Shown here in pieces: positions 6,506-13,230 of a DNA stretch of 17,077 nt. Origin of the DNA: Bacillota bacterium (GTDB lineage Bacteria > Bacillota > Clostridia > Oscillospirales > Ruminococcaceae). The stretch's first letter is position 1, and every line of letters begins with the position of its first letter. Position numbers and translations under genes: made by a program. The stretch covers positions 1 to 17,077 of the forward strand of contig JAEYXR010000018.1 of the NCBI GenBank assembly GCA_023431215.1, in the 5' to 3' direction. The notes below the pieces were generated by a model. That model made no database searches and had not been told where the DNA came from. It saw nothing but the letters and a program-made list of their open reading frames with translations.

Positions 6506-7818
6506 ATATTGAGCTAAAACCGACAAAAACCTCATATTGTGATGTGGCTGTTTTTGGTGCCGGACCTGCCGGCATTGCCGCAGCCTACACCGCAGCCCGA
6601 GAGGGACTAAAAACCGTACTCATTGAGCCCACCAACAAAATAGGCGGTGTAATGGCTGCCTGCCCCGGCATGATGCTGGGTGCGGGCTATCCGCTGGACA
6701 CCTGTATCGGTGGCTTTTTTGAAAACTTTGTAGAGCGTCTGTATCAGATGAGCAAGGCAGAAAAGCGTATTTGTGCCATCCCTGAGTTTGGCAAAGAGGT
6801 GATATATGACCACGAAGCAGCCATTACCCTGCTGTACCAGATGCTGGAGGAGGCCGGAGTAGACCTGAGGCTGCAGACCCTGCCGCTGGAGGTGGAGGTA
6901 CAGGACAACTGTATTACAGGTGTGGCAGTAGCGGACATGACCGGTATTACTGCATTGGAAGCCGGTGTTTACCTGGACTGCACAGGCAACGGAGACATTG
7001 CCCACAAAGCGGGTGTGCCCAGCCAGGTAGGGAATAAAGACGGCCTAATGATGGGCGGCACAGTAACCTTTTTTATGGAGAACGTAGATTGGGACAAAGC
7101 CTTTGCCGGCGATGACATTTACTTTACCCAATATGCCAAAAAGGGAATCAAAGAGGGTAGGCTGCATCCGGATATTCCCGAGATTTATTTTATCAAGGCG
7201 TTTCGTCCCGGTTCCGTATTCTTTAATACCGTAACAATGGCGGGAGTAGACGGACGAGACCCCAAAAACGTGCAGCAGCAGTCGCTGGAGGCACGCAAAC
7301 GCTGCCACCAGTTGGCGGAATTTTGCAAAAGCGATATTCCCGGGTTTGAACATGCCTGGTTGAACTACCTAGGCCCATTGATGGGTGTGCGTGAAACCCG
7401 TAAGCTGGAGGGCATGCACCAAATTACCATTGAAGAGATTGCCCGGGAAACAAAGTTTGAAGATGGAATAGTAGCCTGCGACAACCCCATTGATGACGTA
7501 TTTCGTGGCGAGACCCGTGAGTATTCCAACGACCGGGCCCTGCGTGAGGGCGGTTATTATACCATTCCTTTCCGCAGTCTTGTGCCCAAAAAAGTCAAGA
7601 ACCTGATGTTTGCAGGGCGCAACATCTCTGCCGACACCTATGCCTTTGCTTCTGTAAGGGGAATGCCCCAGTGTATGCTCATGGGTGAAAGCGTAGCACT
7701 GGCAGCAGGGTTGGCAATGAAGAATCACTGTGCCGTACAGGAGGTAGACCCCCAACAGGTGGTACAGGGAATGATGGCACACGGTGTACGTGGCATTGGC
7801 GGCCAGCCGCTGGTGTAA
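6502..7818 (+). CDS. FAD-dependent oxidoreductase (FAD_oxidored type), first of three
   Basis: This 438-residue soluble flavoprotein has an N-terminal Rossmann motif, DVAVFGAGPAGIAAAYTAA (GxGxxG at residues 19-24), with the acidic residue E42 that binds the FAD ribose. A mid-protein YLDCTGNGDIAHKAGVP segment and the C-terminal FAD loop NLMFAGRNISADTYAFASVR are typical of the FAD_oxidored (Pfam PF12831-like) group. The reaction is unknown, as this group includes many uncharacterised dehydrogenases and reductases. The ATG overlaps the stop of the second BCCT gene, with AAGGAGG before it, so it probably acts on the imported compound or a derivative. It is clearly more distant from the next two flavoproteins than they are from each other. 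No iron-sulfur motif is seen. Confidence 0.85.
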   Translation: MNIELKPTKTSYCDVAVFGAGPAGIAAAYTAAREGLKTVLIEPTNKIGGVMAACPGMMLGAGYPLDTCIGGFFENFVERLYQMSKAEKRICAIPEFGKEVIYDHEAAITLLYQMLEEAGVDLRLQTLPLEVEVQDNCITGVAVADMTGITALEAGVYLDCTGNGDIAHKAGVPSQVGNKDGLMMGGTVTFFMENVDWDKAFAGDDIYFTQYAKKGIKEGRLHPDIPEIYFIKAFRPGSVFFNTVTMAGVDGRDPKNVQQQSLEARKRCHQLAEFCKSDIPGFEHAWLNYLGPLMGVRETRKLEGMHQITIEEIARETKFEDGIVACDNPIDDVFRGETREYSNDRALREGGYYTIPFRSLVPKKVKNLMFAGRNISADTYAFASVRGMPQCMLMGESVALAAGLAMKNHCAVQEVDPQQVVQGMMAHGVRGIGGQPLV

Positions 7819-7940
7819 GTGGTTTGTCTCTGCGCAGCCCGCCATTACAGCTGCAAGCTGATTACGGCTTAATCTGATTGATAAAAAACAAAACCAAGGC
7901 AGGCAATTGCCTTAGCTTACTGTTTAGGAGATTTATAACC
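7819..7940 (+). other. Gap between flavoprotein genes
   Basis: This 122-base spacer has no ORF. It contains a small inverted repeat (AAGGC...GCCTT, about 7898-7913) but no promoter with two good boxes and no U-tailed terminator, so the flanking genes are probably still one transcript. Confidence 0.4.
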
Positions 7941-9305
7941 ATGGAATTTATTACCGAAGCAATGCGGGAAGTGCCCGTACATGCCACAACAGATGTATTG
8001 GTGGTGGGCAGCGGCCCTGCCGGGCTGGCAGCAGCCATTGCCGCCAAGCGTGCAGGGGCAGACGTGCTGATTGTGGAGCGCTACGGCTGCTTTGGCGGCG
8101 TAGTCAGCCAGGTGGGAGTAGAGGGCTTTGCCTGGTACCGCCATGAAGGCACCATAGAAGCAGGCGGCCTTGTGCCCGAGTTTGAAAACAAATCCATTGA
8201 AGTGGGCGGAAAAAACCCCGAGTGTCAATCTACCAGCCAGGCGCTGGATGCTGAGCTGTTTAAGTATGCTGCCGACCAGATGGTGGAAGAAGCGGGCATA
8301 CGCCCTATTTTACACTGCACCGCTGTGGCAGCTATTGTAGAGAACAACCAAATAAAGGGCATTGTTACCGAGAGCAAATCCGGCCGTCTTGCCATTATGG
8401 CAAAGCGGGTCATTGACTGCACCGGTGACGCCGATATTGTGGCACTTTCGGGGGCACCCTTTACCAAGGGCAGTAAAAATGAGCTAATGAGCGTTACCAC
8501 CATGTTCCACTGTAAGGGTGTAGATGCAGCACGCTTTAAGGATTACATAAAAAATGATTTAAAGCCCACCTATAAGGACTGGGGCGGTTACTGGAGCATT
8601 GAAACCACCGGTAAAGAGGATGATTTGTTCAGCCCTTATTTTGAAAAACCCTTTGTGGAAGCCGTTACAGAGGGTATTGTGCCCAAAGAAGACGGCGCCT
8701 GTTTGGGCGGAACCTGGAGCAGCATTACCGAAGAAGGCGAAGTAACCCAGCTGAATGTGGTGTTTATCAGCGGTATTGACTGCACCGACGTAGAGGACCT
8801 TACCAAGGCAGAGATTCAGGGCAGACGCAATGCCATATACTGCATTGATATTTTGCGCAAAAAGGTACCCGGTTTTGAAAATGCCAAATTGCGTAACTTT
8901 GGCATGACACTGGGAACCCGTGAAAGCCGCAAGGTGGAGGGTCATTACACCCTGACCAAAGAGGATGTGATGAATCAGGGCAGGTTTGAGGATTCTGTGG
9001 GTATTTTCCCAGAGTTTATCGATGGCATCGGCTATCTGATTCTGCCCACCACCGGACGTTACTATCAAATACCTTACCGTTGCCTGGTGCCCAAGGAAAT
9101 TGACAACCTACTGGTAGCAGGGCGGTGCATCTCCGGCGACCGTGTGGCACATGTATCCTATCGCAACATGAGCTGCTGTGTTACCACCGGGCAGGCTGCC
9201 GGTGTTGCTGCCGCTGTGTCTTTGCGTGACGGCACCACCACTGCCACTGTAGATGTAAAGCACGTTCAGCAGGAGCTGGCAAAGCAAAATGTCCGCTACC
9301 TTTAA
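7941..9305 (+). CDS. FAD-dependent oxidoreductase (FAD_oxidored type), second of three
   Basis: This is a 454-residue flavoprotein. The Rossmann segment is VLVVGSGPAGLAAAIAAK (GxGxxG at residues 23-28) with E46 as the FAD-ribose acid, followed by YGCFGG. Family-typical blocks follow: HEGTIEAGG, CQSTSQALDAELFK, RVIDCTGDADIVALSGAPF and, near the C-terminus, LLVAGRCISGDRVAHVSYR with the SCCVTTGQAAGVAAA helix. ATG at 7941 was chosen over upstream in-frame starts because AGGAG stands 10 bases before it. The N-terminus also then matches the third flavoprotein residue for residue up to the glycine motif. It shares most of its length with the gene at 9832, so the two arose by duplication. The substrate and electron partner are unknown. 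Confidence 0.87.
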   Translation: MEFITEAMREVPVHATTDVLVVGSGPAGLAAAIAAKRAGADVLIVERYGCFGGVVSQVGVEGFAWYRHEGTIEAGGLVPEFENKSIEVGGKNPECQSTSQALDAELFKYAADQMVEEAGIRPILHCTAVAAIVENNQIKGIVTESKSGRLAIMAKRVIDCTGDADIVALSGAPFTKGSKNELMSVTTMFHCKGVDAARFKDYIKNDLKPTYKDWGGYWSIETTGKEDDLFSPYFEKPFVEAVTEGIVPKEDGACLGGTWSSITEEGEVTQLNVVFISGIDCTDVEDLTKAEIQGRRNAIYCIDILRKKVPGFENAKLRNFGMTLGTRESRKVEGHYTLTKEDVMNQGRFEDSVGIFPEFIDGIGYLILPTTGRYYQIPYRCLVPKEIDNLLVAGRCISGDRVAHVSYRNMSCCVTTGQAAGVAAAVSLRDGTTTATVDVKHVQQELAKQNVRYL

Positions 9306-9353
9306 GCAAAGTTAAACACTCGTATATTCCTTCACACAGCACAGGTAAGTTGT

Positions 9354-9389
9354 GGAAATCCTCTTATTATAAAATAAGAGAAGGTTTCC
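9354..9389 (+). repeat. Long imperfect hairpin after the second flavoprotein gene
   Basis: GGAAATC-CTCTTATT pairs with AATAAGAG-AA-GGTTTCC around an ATAA loop. No T-run follows on either strand, so this is more likely a 3' mRNA stabiliser, processing site or weak terminator than a standard terminator. Confidence 0.45.
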
Positions 9390-9404
9390 ATGGCTTATTT
9401 GTGC

Positions 9405-9433
9405 TTGTTCCCATATTACTTTTCTTGTATAAT
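9405..9433 (+). promoter_or_regulatory. Sigma-A promoter inside the flavoprotein block
   Basis: TTGTTC at 9405-9410, a 17-base spacer and a perfect TATAAT at 9428-9433. It lies about 93 bases before the 33-codon ORF and gives that ORF, and perhaps the third flavoprotein by readthrough, its own transcript. Confidence 0.65.
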
Positions 9434-9526
9434 AAATGCAGAGCAGTTATGATGCTTGCGGTTTTGCACATAAGCAGTTTCTATAAGCAAAATTATCTGA
9501 TGTGCAGATAAAAGGATAGCCACAAA

Positions 9527-9628
9527 ATGGATAACAACATGAACAGCCAAGCCGACACGCAGCCCATATGGTTCAAGAAATCAAATCGCATTGTGGACAT
9601 GATAGGTAGTAACGGAAAAGGGCGCTGA
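9527..9628 (+). CDS. Candidate 33-residue small protein
   Basis: ATG at 9527 follows AAAGGA with about 10 bases between. The frame runs 33 codons, starting MDNNMNSQADTQ and containing PIWFKKSNRIVDMIG before a glycine- and basic-rich end, and stops at 9626-9628. It has no membrane helix or signal peptide. The middle could form a short amphipathic helix with W15, F16, K17, K18 and R21. Its own promoter lies upstream, and a terminator hairpin overlaps its stop codon, so it looks like a free-standing mini-gene. I do not recognise the peptide. It could be a small regulator or toxin-like peptide, or a leader peptide controlling readthrough to the third flavoprotein. This remains a candidate. Confidence 0.5.
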   Translation: MDNNMNSQADTQPIWFKKSNRIVDMIGSNGKGR

Positions 9629-9648
9629 CAGCAGCAGCCCTTTTACTA
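9616..9648 (+). terminator. Hairpin terminator overlapping the small ORF stop
   Basis: AAAAGGGC-GCTG (9616-9627) pairs with CAGC-a-GCCCTTTT (9632-9644) around a 4-base loop, with one bulged A, followed by ACT. The stem is strong but the T-run is only four long. It would end, or attenuate, the transcript from the 9405 promoter. Confidence 0.55.
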
Positions 9649-9666
9649 TGGCTTTATCCAACCAAT

Positions 9667-9694
9667 TTGCATCAACAAAGTCATTGTGTATAAG
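9667..9694 (+). promoter_or_regulatory. Candidate promoter of the third flavoprotein and IclR genes
   Basis: TTGCAT at 9667-9672, a 16-base spacer and TATAAG at 9689-9694 form a modest match, 137 bases before the TTG start at 9832. The remaining 9695-9816 region shows no ORF. Confidence 0.35.
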
Positions 9695-9816
9695 CTGCCG
9701 GCAGGGGTCATTTAGTTTTCACAGCTGTTGCCATTGGTAGCATGTACAATCTTTATGCTTTAAAAGATGTAACTATCACATGAGTTTGTTTGTTATATGA
9801 GATATTAGTCTGTAAA

Positions 9817-9824
9817 AAGGGGTG
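9817..9824 (+). promoter_or_regulatory. Ribosome binding site fixing a TTG start
   Basis: AAGGGGTG stands 7 bases before TTG at 9832. Starting there makes the first 28 residues align without gaps to the paralogous gene at 7941. The longer frame from TTG 9790 has no ribosome binding site. Confidence 0.75.
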
Positions 9825-9831
9825 TATCGCT

Positions 9832-11199
9832 TTGAAAAGTATTGTAGAGGCTGGCCGCCATATTCAGGTTTTAGCCGAAACACAGGTGTTAGTAGTGGGC
9901 GGGGGGCCGGCCGGCATTGCGGCAGCCCTTGCATCTGCCAGAGTAGGTGCAAAAACCATGCTGGTAGAGTATTACGGATGCTTTGGCGGTAACATTACCC
10001 ACAGCGGGGTGGAATCTGTAGCATGGTTTCGACATGAAGGTACCATAGAAGCCGGAGGGATTCTGCGGGAGCTGGAGGAAACGGCAAAAAACATGGGAGC
10101 AAGCCATGATGAATGTCAATCCATAAGCCAGGCTTTGGATACAGAGCTTTTTAAATGCGTTATTGATAAATTGCTGCTGGAAGCAGGGGTAATACCGCTG
10201 CTGCATTGTACTGCTGTAGATGCCATTGTAGAAGAAGGAAAGATTAAGGGCATTATCACCGAGAGTAAATCGGGCAGGGCTGCCATCATGGCACAGCGTG
10301 TGATTGACTGCACCGGAGATGCCGATGTTGCCGCCCATGCCGGTGTACCTTTTGTAAAGCCCCAAAAAGAAGGCTTGATGGCGGTTACCCCTATGTTCCA
10401 TGTCAGCGGTGTAAATGCAGCCAGGTTTCAGTATTACATCAAGCAGGAGCTAAAGCCCACCTACCGCGACTGGGGAGGATATTGGGAGCAGCAGCTGGAC
10501 GACGATGAAACACTGGATATGTTTAGCCCGTTTTTTGACGAATGCTTTCACAGAGCCTATGAGGAAGGCATTATCCCCATGATACCCCATGTTACCATTG
10601 GCGGCACATACAGCACGGTAACTGCTGACGGCAATGTAACCGGGCTGAATATGATTTATATATGCAACATTGACTGCACCGACGTATTTGATTTGACCAA
10701 GGCAGAAATGCAGGGCAGACAGAATGTCTTGTATGCCCTGCAAGCCATGCGCAAATATCTGCCGGGCTTTGAAAATGTGAAGCTGCGAAACTTTGCCATG
10801 CAGGTGGGTGTGCGGGATAGCCGCCGTATCCGCGGGCATTACTGGCTTACTGCCGACGATGTGATGAGTGAGGCACGCTTTGAAGACAGCATTGGCGTTT
10901 ACCCCGAGTTTGTAGACGGCAGGGGCGTTTTGCTCATACCCACAACGGGACGTTATTTTCATGTTCCTTACCGGGCTTTGCTCCCTCAGCATGTAGACAA
11001 TTTACTGGTGGCGGGACGGTGCATTTCCGGAGATGATATTGCCTTTTGTGCCTTTCGCAATATTTCCTGCTGTTTGCTTACCGGTCAGGCGGCAGGTGTG
11101 GCAGCGGCAATCTCCCTGCGGGAGGGTGTGACCACTCAAAACGTCACCGTCGCTGCCGTACAGCAAACACTGAAGAGTCAAGGGGTGCGTATTTTTTAA
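9832..11199 (+). CDS. FAD-dependent oxidoreductase (FAD_oxidored type), third of three
   Basis: This 455-residue flavoprotein, read from TTG 9832, is a close paralogue of the 7941 gene. The shared blocks are VLVVGGGPAGIAAALASAR (GxGxxG at 23-28), VEYYGCFGG, HEGTIEAGG, ECQSISQALDTELFKC, RVIDCTGDADVAAHAGVPF, LKPTYRDWGGYW, DCTDVFDLTKAEMQGR, LLVAGRCISGDD and ISCCLLTGQAAGVAAA. The paired cysteines in that last helix are kept in both copies. Its role is probably a variant of, or a subunit partner to, the 7941 product. It is separated from that gene by 526 bases holding a promoter, a small ORF and a terminator, so the two can be expressed differently. The IclR gene begins 41 bases after its stop. 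Confidence 0.87.
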   Translation: MKSIVEAGRHIQVLAETQVLVVGGGPAGIAAALASARVGAKTMLVEYYGCFGGNITHSGVESVAWFRHEGTIEAGGILRELEETAKNMGASHDECQSISQALDTELFKCVIDKLLLEAGVIPLLHCTAVDAIVEEGKIKGIITESKSGRAAIMAQRVIDCTGDADVAAHAGVPFVKPQKEGLMAVTPMFHVSGVNAARFQYYIKQELKPTYRDWGGYWEQQLDDDETLDMFSPFFDECFHRAYEEGIIPMIPHVTIGGTYSTVTADGNVTGLNMIYICNIDCTDVFDLTKAEMQGRQNVLYALQAMRKYLPGFENVKLRNFAMQVGVRDSRRIRGHYWLTADDVMSEARFEDSIGVYPEFVDGRGVLLIPTTGRYFHVPYRALLPQHVDNLLVAGRCISGDDIAFCAFRNISCCLLTGQAAGVAAAISLREGVTTQNVTVAAVQQTLKSQGVRIF

Positions 11200-11239
11200 A
11201 TACAAGCTTGGGACAAGTACAGAAAAAGGACGGAAAACC

Positions 11240-12061
11240 ATGGCAAAGGGAGAACTGAAGACAGACTCTAAAAACGCCAACCAATCCACAGAAAGGCTTT
11301 TTGAGCTGGTGGAATTTCTTTGCATTCAGCCGGAGCCTATGCGTATTTCTGACATTGCCAAGGGCGCACAAATGAATATCAGCACGGTGCATCGGTTTTT
11401 AACGGCACTGCAGGCAAAGGGTTATGCGGTACAGGATATTAACACCGGACGGTATAGCCTTACCTTTAAATTTTGCCGTTTGGGTGATGATATCCGCAGC
11501 CGTACCGACATGCGCAGTCTGTGTATGCCGTATCTGCATACCATTTCTCAGGAATTTGGCCAGGCAGTAAGCCTGCTCATGGAGTACGATATGACGGCAA
11601 TGGCGCTGGAAACCGTGGCAGGCCCCTTAAAAACCACGGCAATGCAAAATCCTTTGGGTACTCTGGGAGGGCTGCATTGCACCGCCGCAGGAAAATTGTT
11701 TTTAACCTGCTATCAGTCCCGCAAATTGGAGCAGCTTATGGCGGTAAAAGGCTTACCTCAACAAACTGCCAACACCATTACCTCTCTTTCACAGCTCCGA
11801 AAAGAGCTGATAAAGGTACGTGTCAGAGGGTATGCTTTTGACAATGAAGAATCGGAAGCCGGTTTTCGGCAGGTGGCAGCGCCCATTAAAGATTACACCA
11901 ACCAGGTCGTGGGAGCCGTCAGTGTCCGCGGTCCGGTTACCCGTATGACAGACGAGTATATTGAGAAGCACCTGCAGGTGCTTCTCAGCGCCACAGCCAC
12001 AGTATCCGCCCGCATGGGTTACGAGCCGGCAAAGGACAATACGCCCACTTATCGGCGTTAA
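11240..12061 (+). CDS. IclR-family transcriptional regulator
   Basis: This 273-residue regulator has a winged helix-turn-helix at about residues 16-80, with MRISDIAKGAQMNISTVHRF holding the turn and the recognition helix at about 46-60. The C-terminal effector-binding domain (about 90-262) has the expected LHCTAAGKLFLT, a VRGYAFDNEESEAGFRQVAA segment and GAVSVRGPVTRM. Length and domain order are normal. ATG at 11240 follows AAAGGACGG. IclR proteins bind small acids or aromatic metabolites and control nearby catabolic genes, so the likely targets are the BCCT/flavoprotein promoters, the pathway metabolite being the effector. It shares a transcript with the third flavoprotein. No specific operator was proven. 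Confidence 0.92.
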   Translation: MAKGELKTDSKNANQSTERLFELVEFLCIQPEPMRISDIAKGAQMNISTVHRFLTALQAKGYAVQDINTGRYSLTFKFCRLGDDIRSRTDMRSLCMPYLHTISQEFGQAVSLLMEYDMTAMALETVAGPLKTTAMQNPLGTLGGLHCTAAGKLFLTCYQSRKLEQLMAVKGLPQQTANTITSLSQLRKELIKVRVRGYAFDNEESEAGFRQVAAPIKDYTNQVVGAVSVRGPVTRMTDEYIEKHLQVLLSATATVSARMGYEPAKDNTPTYRR

Positions 12062-12100
12062 GGGAGCCTTACCAATTGTTTTAATAGTAAGGTAAAAATA

Positions 12101-12134
12101 GCGGTGGCAGGAGGGGTGATGCCGCCGTTGTTTG
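12101..12134 (+). terminator. Weak hairpin terminator after the IclR gene
   Basis: CGGTGGCA (12102-12109) pairs with TGCCGCCG (12120-12127), one pair being a wobble, followed by TTGTTTG. The tail is poor, so readthrough toward pnuC is possible. Confidence 0.4.
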
Positions 12135-12163
12135 AATTTAAAAACCCAACTGAAAAAATCAAC

Positions 12164-12192
12164 TTGCTCCTGAGCTGTGATTTGTGTATAAT
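12164..12192 (+). promoter_or_regulatory. Sigma-A promoter of pnuC
   Basis: TTGCTC at 12164-12169, an exact 17-base spacer and a perfect TATAAT at 12187-12192. It begins a leader of about 220 bases before the pnuC start. Confidence 0.7.
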
Positions 12193-12198
12193 AATAGG

Positions 12199-12406
12199 GC
12201 TGCCGATGAAGCCGCCCCTGAAAAAGCCGTGGCGCTTTGTATTGGCTTCTGTAAAAATTGCGCTTGTTTGTTGCATGGTGCGTTTTATTAACAACACGAA
12301 TAAAGCAAATTGAATATCATTGCTGCCACCGGGTAGCCAGGAATACAACATTCGTCTGCACATCGTTAGGTCTTTGAAGATGTGCATCACGGGTGTTTCT
12401 TTTTTT
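12199..12406 (+). promoter_or_regulatory. Structured attenuator leader of pnuC (riboswitch-like, class not recognised)
   Basis: The leader contains several stems and ends in an intrinsic terminator. ACATTCGT-c-TGCACATC (12348-12364) pairs with GATGTGCA-tc-ACGGGTGT (12379-12396), followed directly by TTCTTTTTTT. The Shine-Dalgarno GGAGG is the next bases. The 5' arm contains ATTCGT (12350-12355), which can instead pair with ACGAAT (12296-12301), destroying the terminator. ACGAAT in turn lies in the loop and arm of another hairpin, TGC-TTTATT with AATAAA-GCA (12279-12307). GCTGCC/GGGTAGC (12322-12337) forms a stable hairpin between. These mutually exclusive pairings are what a riboswitch or attenuator needs. 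I could not match it to TPP, FMN, cobalamin, preQ1 or other consensus cores. Confidence 0.6.
12348..12406 (+). terminator. Intrinsic terminator before the pnuC ribosome binding site
   Basis: Sixteen base pairs, two of them wobbles, in two blocks separated by a small internal loop, with a 14-base apical loop and a TTCTTTTTTT tail. It lies immediately upstream of GGAGG, so it regulates rather than ends a gene. Confidence 0.8.
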
Positions 12407-12418
12407 GGAGGTTTACAA

Positions 12419-13135
12419 ATGAAAATCTGCAATCCTTTTTGTTTGCTGTCAAAATTTGAATGGGGATTATGGCTGGCTTCTGTTGCAGTGGTAACAGTTT
12501 CTTTTCTTATGGGGAAACAGCTGTCGCTGCTGACGTTAGTGGCATCGTTAATTGGCATTACGGCGTTGATTTTTGTTGCAAAAGGAAATGTACTGGGACA
12601 AATTCTAACCATTGTTTTTAGCTTGCTTTATTCGGTAATTTCATTACAGTTTCAATATTACGGAGAAATGATTACCTACCTTGGGATGACAACCCCCATG
12701 GCGGCCTTGTCGGTATATTCCTGGCTGCAGCACCCCTTTGAACAAGGAAAAAGTGAGGTTGAGGTGGCACAACTTAATAAACGGCAGGTAGCAAGAATGA
12801 TATTTTTTGCTGTTATTGTAACGGCCGTATTTTATTATATTCTTAGGTTTTTTAACACAGCCAATTTAACGTTCAGCACTATTTCCATTACAACCAGCTT
12901 TGTGGCATCTTATCTTACCTATTGCCGCAGCTCTGCCTATGCGCTGGCCTATGCCGCCAATGATATTGTTTTAATTGTATTGTGGGTTTTGGCAGCCAAA
13001 CAAGATACCTCTTATTTACCTATGGTAATTTGCTTTACAATGTTTTTTTGCAATGATATGTATGGCTTTTTCAATTGGAGCAGGATAAGGGAAACACAAC
13101 AGTTAAAGCAATTATGCGTAACAGAGGCGGATTAA
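12419..13135 (+). CDS. pnuC: PnuC-family nicotinamide riboside transporter
   Basis: This 238-residue membrane protein has about seven helices and belongs to the PnuC family, which facilitates uptake of vitamin precursors, usually nicotinamide riboside for NAD synthesis. Family blocks are visible: FVAKGNVLGQIL near residues 55-66, YYGEMITYLGMTTPMAALSV near 87, then SYLTYCRSSAYALAYAANDI near 164-183 and CNDMYGFFNW near the C-terminus. ATG at 12419 is preceded by GGAGG with 7 bases between; the longer upstream frame would cover the terminator and is rejected. The same family includes riboflavin (PnuX) and thiamine (PnuT) carriers, so the substrate is probable, not certain. Expression appears controlled by the structured leader. 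Confidence 0.9.
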   Translation: MKICNPFCLLSKFEWGLWLASVAVVTVSFLMGKQLSLLTLVASLIGITALIFVAKGNVLGQILTIVFSLLYSVISLQFQYYGEMITYLGMTTPMAALSVYSWLQHPFEQGKSEVEVAQLNKRQVARMIFFAVIVTAVFYYILRFFNTANLTFSTISITTSFVASYLTYCRSSAYALAYAANDIVLIVLWVLAAKQDTSYLPMVICFTMFFCNDMYGFFNWSRIRETQQLKQLCVTEAD

Positions 13136-13179
13136 TCAGCCTGCAAAAGAAGCAGCTGCCAAAGCAAGATAAAAGTAAA

Positions 13180-13224
13180 ATGGTAAAACAAGAAGGGCAC
13201 TGCCGAAAATATCGGCAGCGCCCT
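13180..13224. terminator. Hairpin terminator between pnuC and the DUF5107 gene
   Basis: AGGGC-a-CTGCCGA (13194-13206) pairs with TCGGCAG-c-GCCCT (13212-13224). On the minus strand the stem is followed by TTCTTGTTTTA, so it mainly ends the DUF5107 gene. The plus-strand tail is weaker. Confidence 0.75.
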
Positions 13225-13230
13225 AAAATT

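Noticed and set aside
9790..9831. Longer TTG-initiated N-terminus for the third flavoprotein
   Set aside because: No Shine-Dalgarno before 9790, whereas AAGGGGTG stands 7 bases before TTG 9832 and the shorter form aligns exactly with its paralogue.
12322..12346. Resemblance of GTAGCCAGGAATAC to the end of the cobalamin riboswitch
   Set aside because: The other conserved cobalamin-riboswitch parts are missing and the enclosed region is too short, so the class was not assigned.
12320..12418. N-terminal extension of the pnuC reading frame
   Set aside because: It would translate through the intrinsic terminator; ATG 12419 has GGAGG at ideal spacing and begins a normal PnuC N-terminus.
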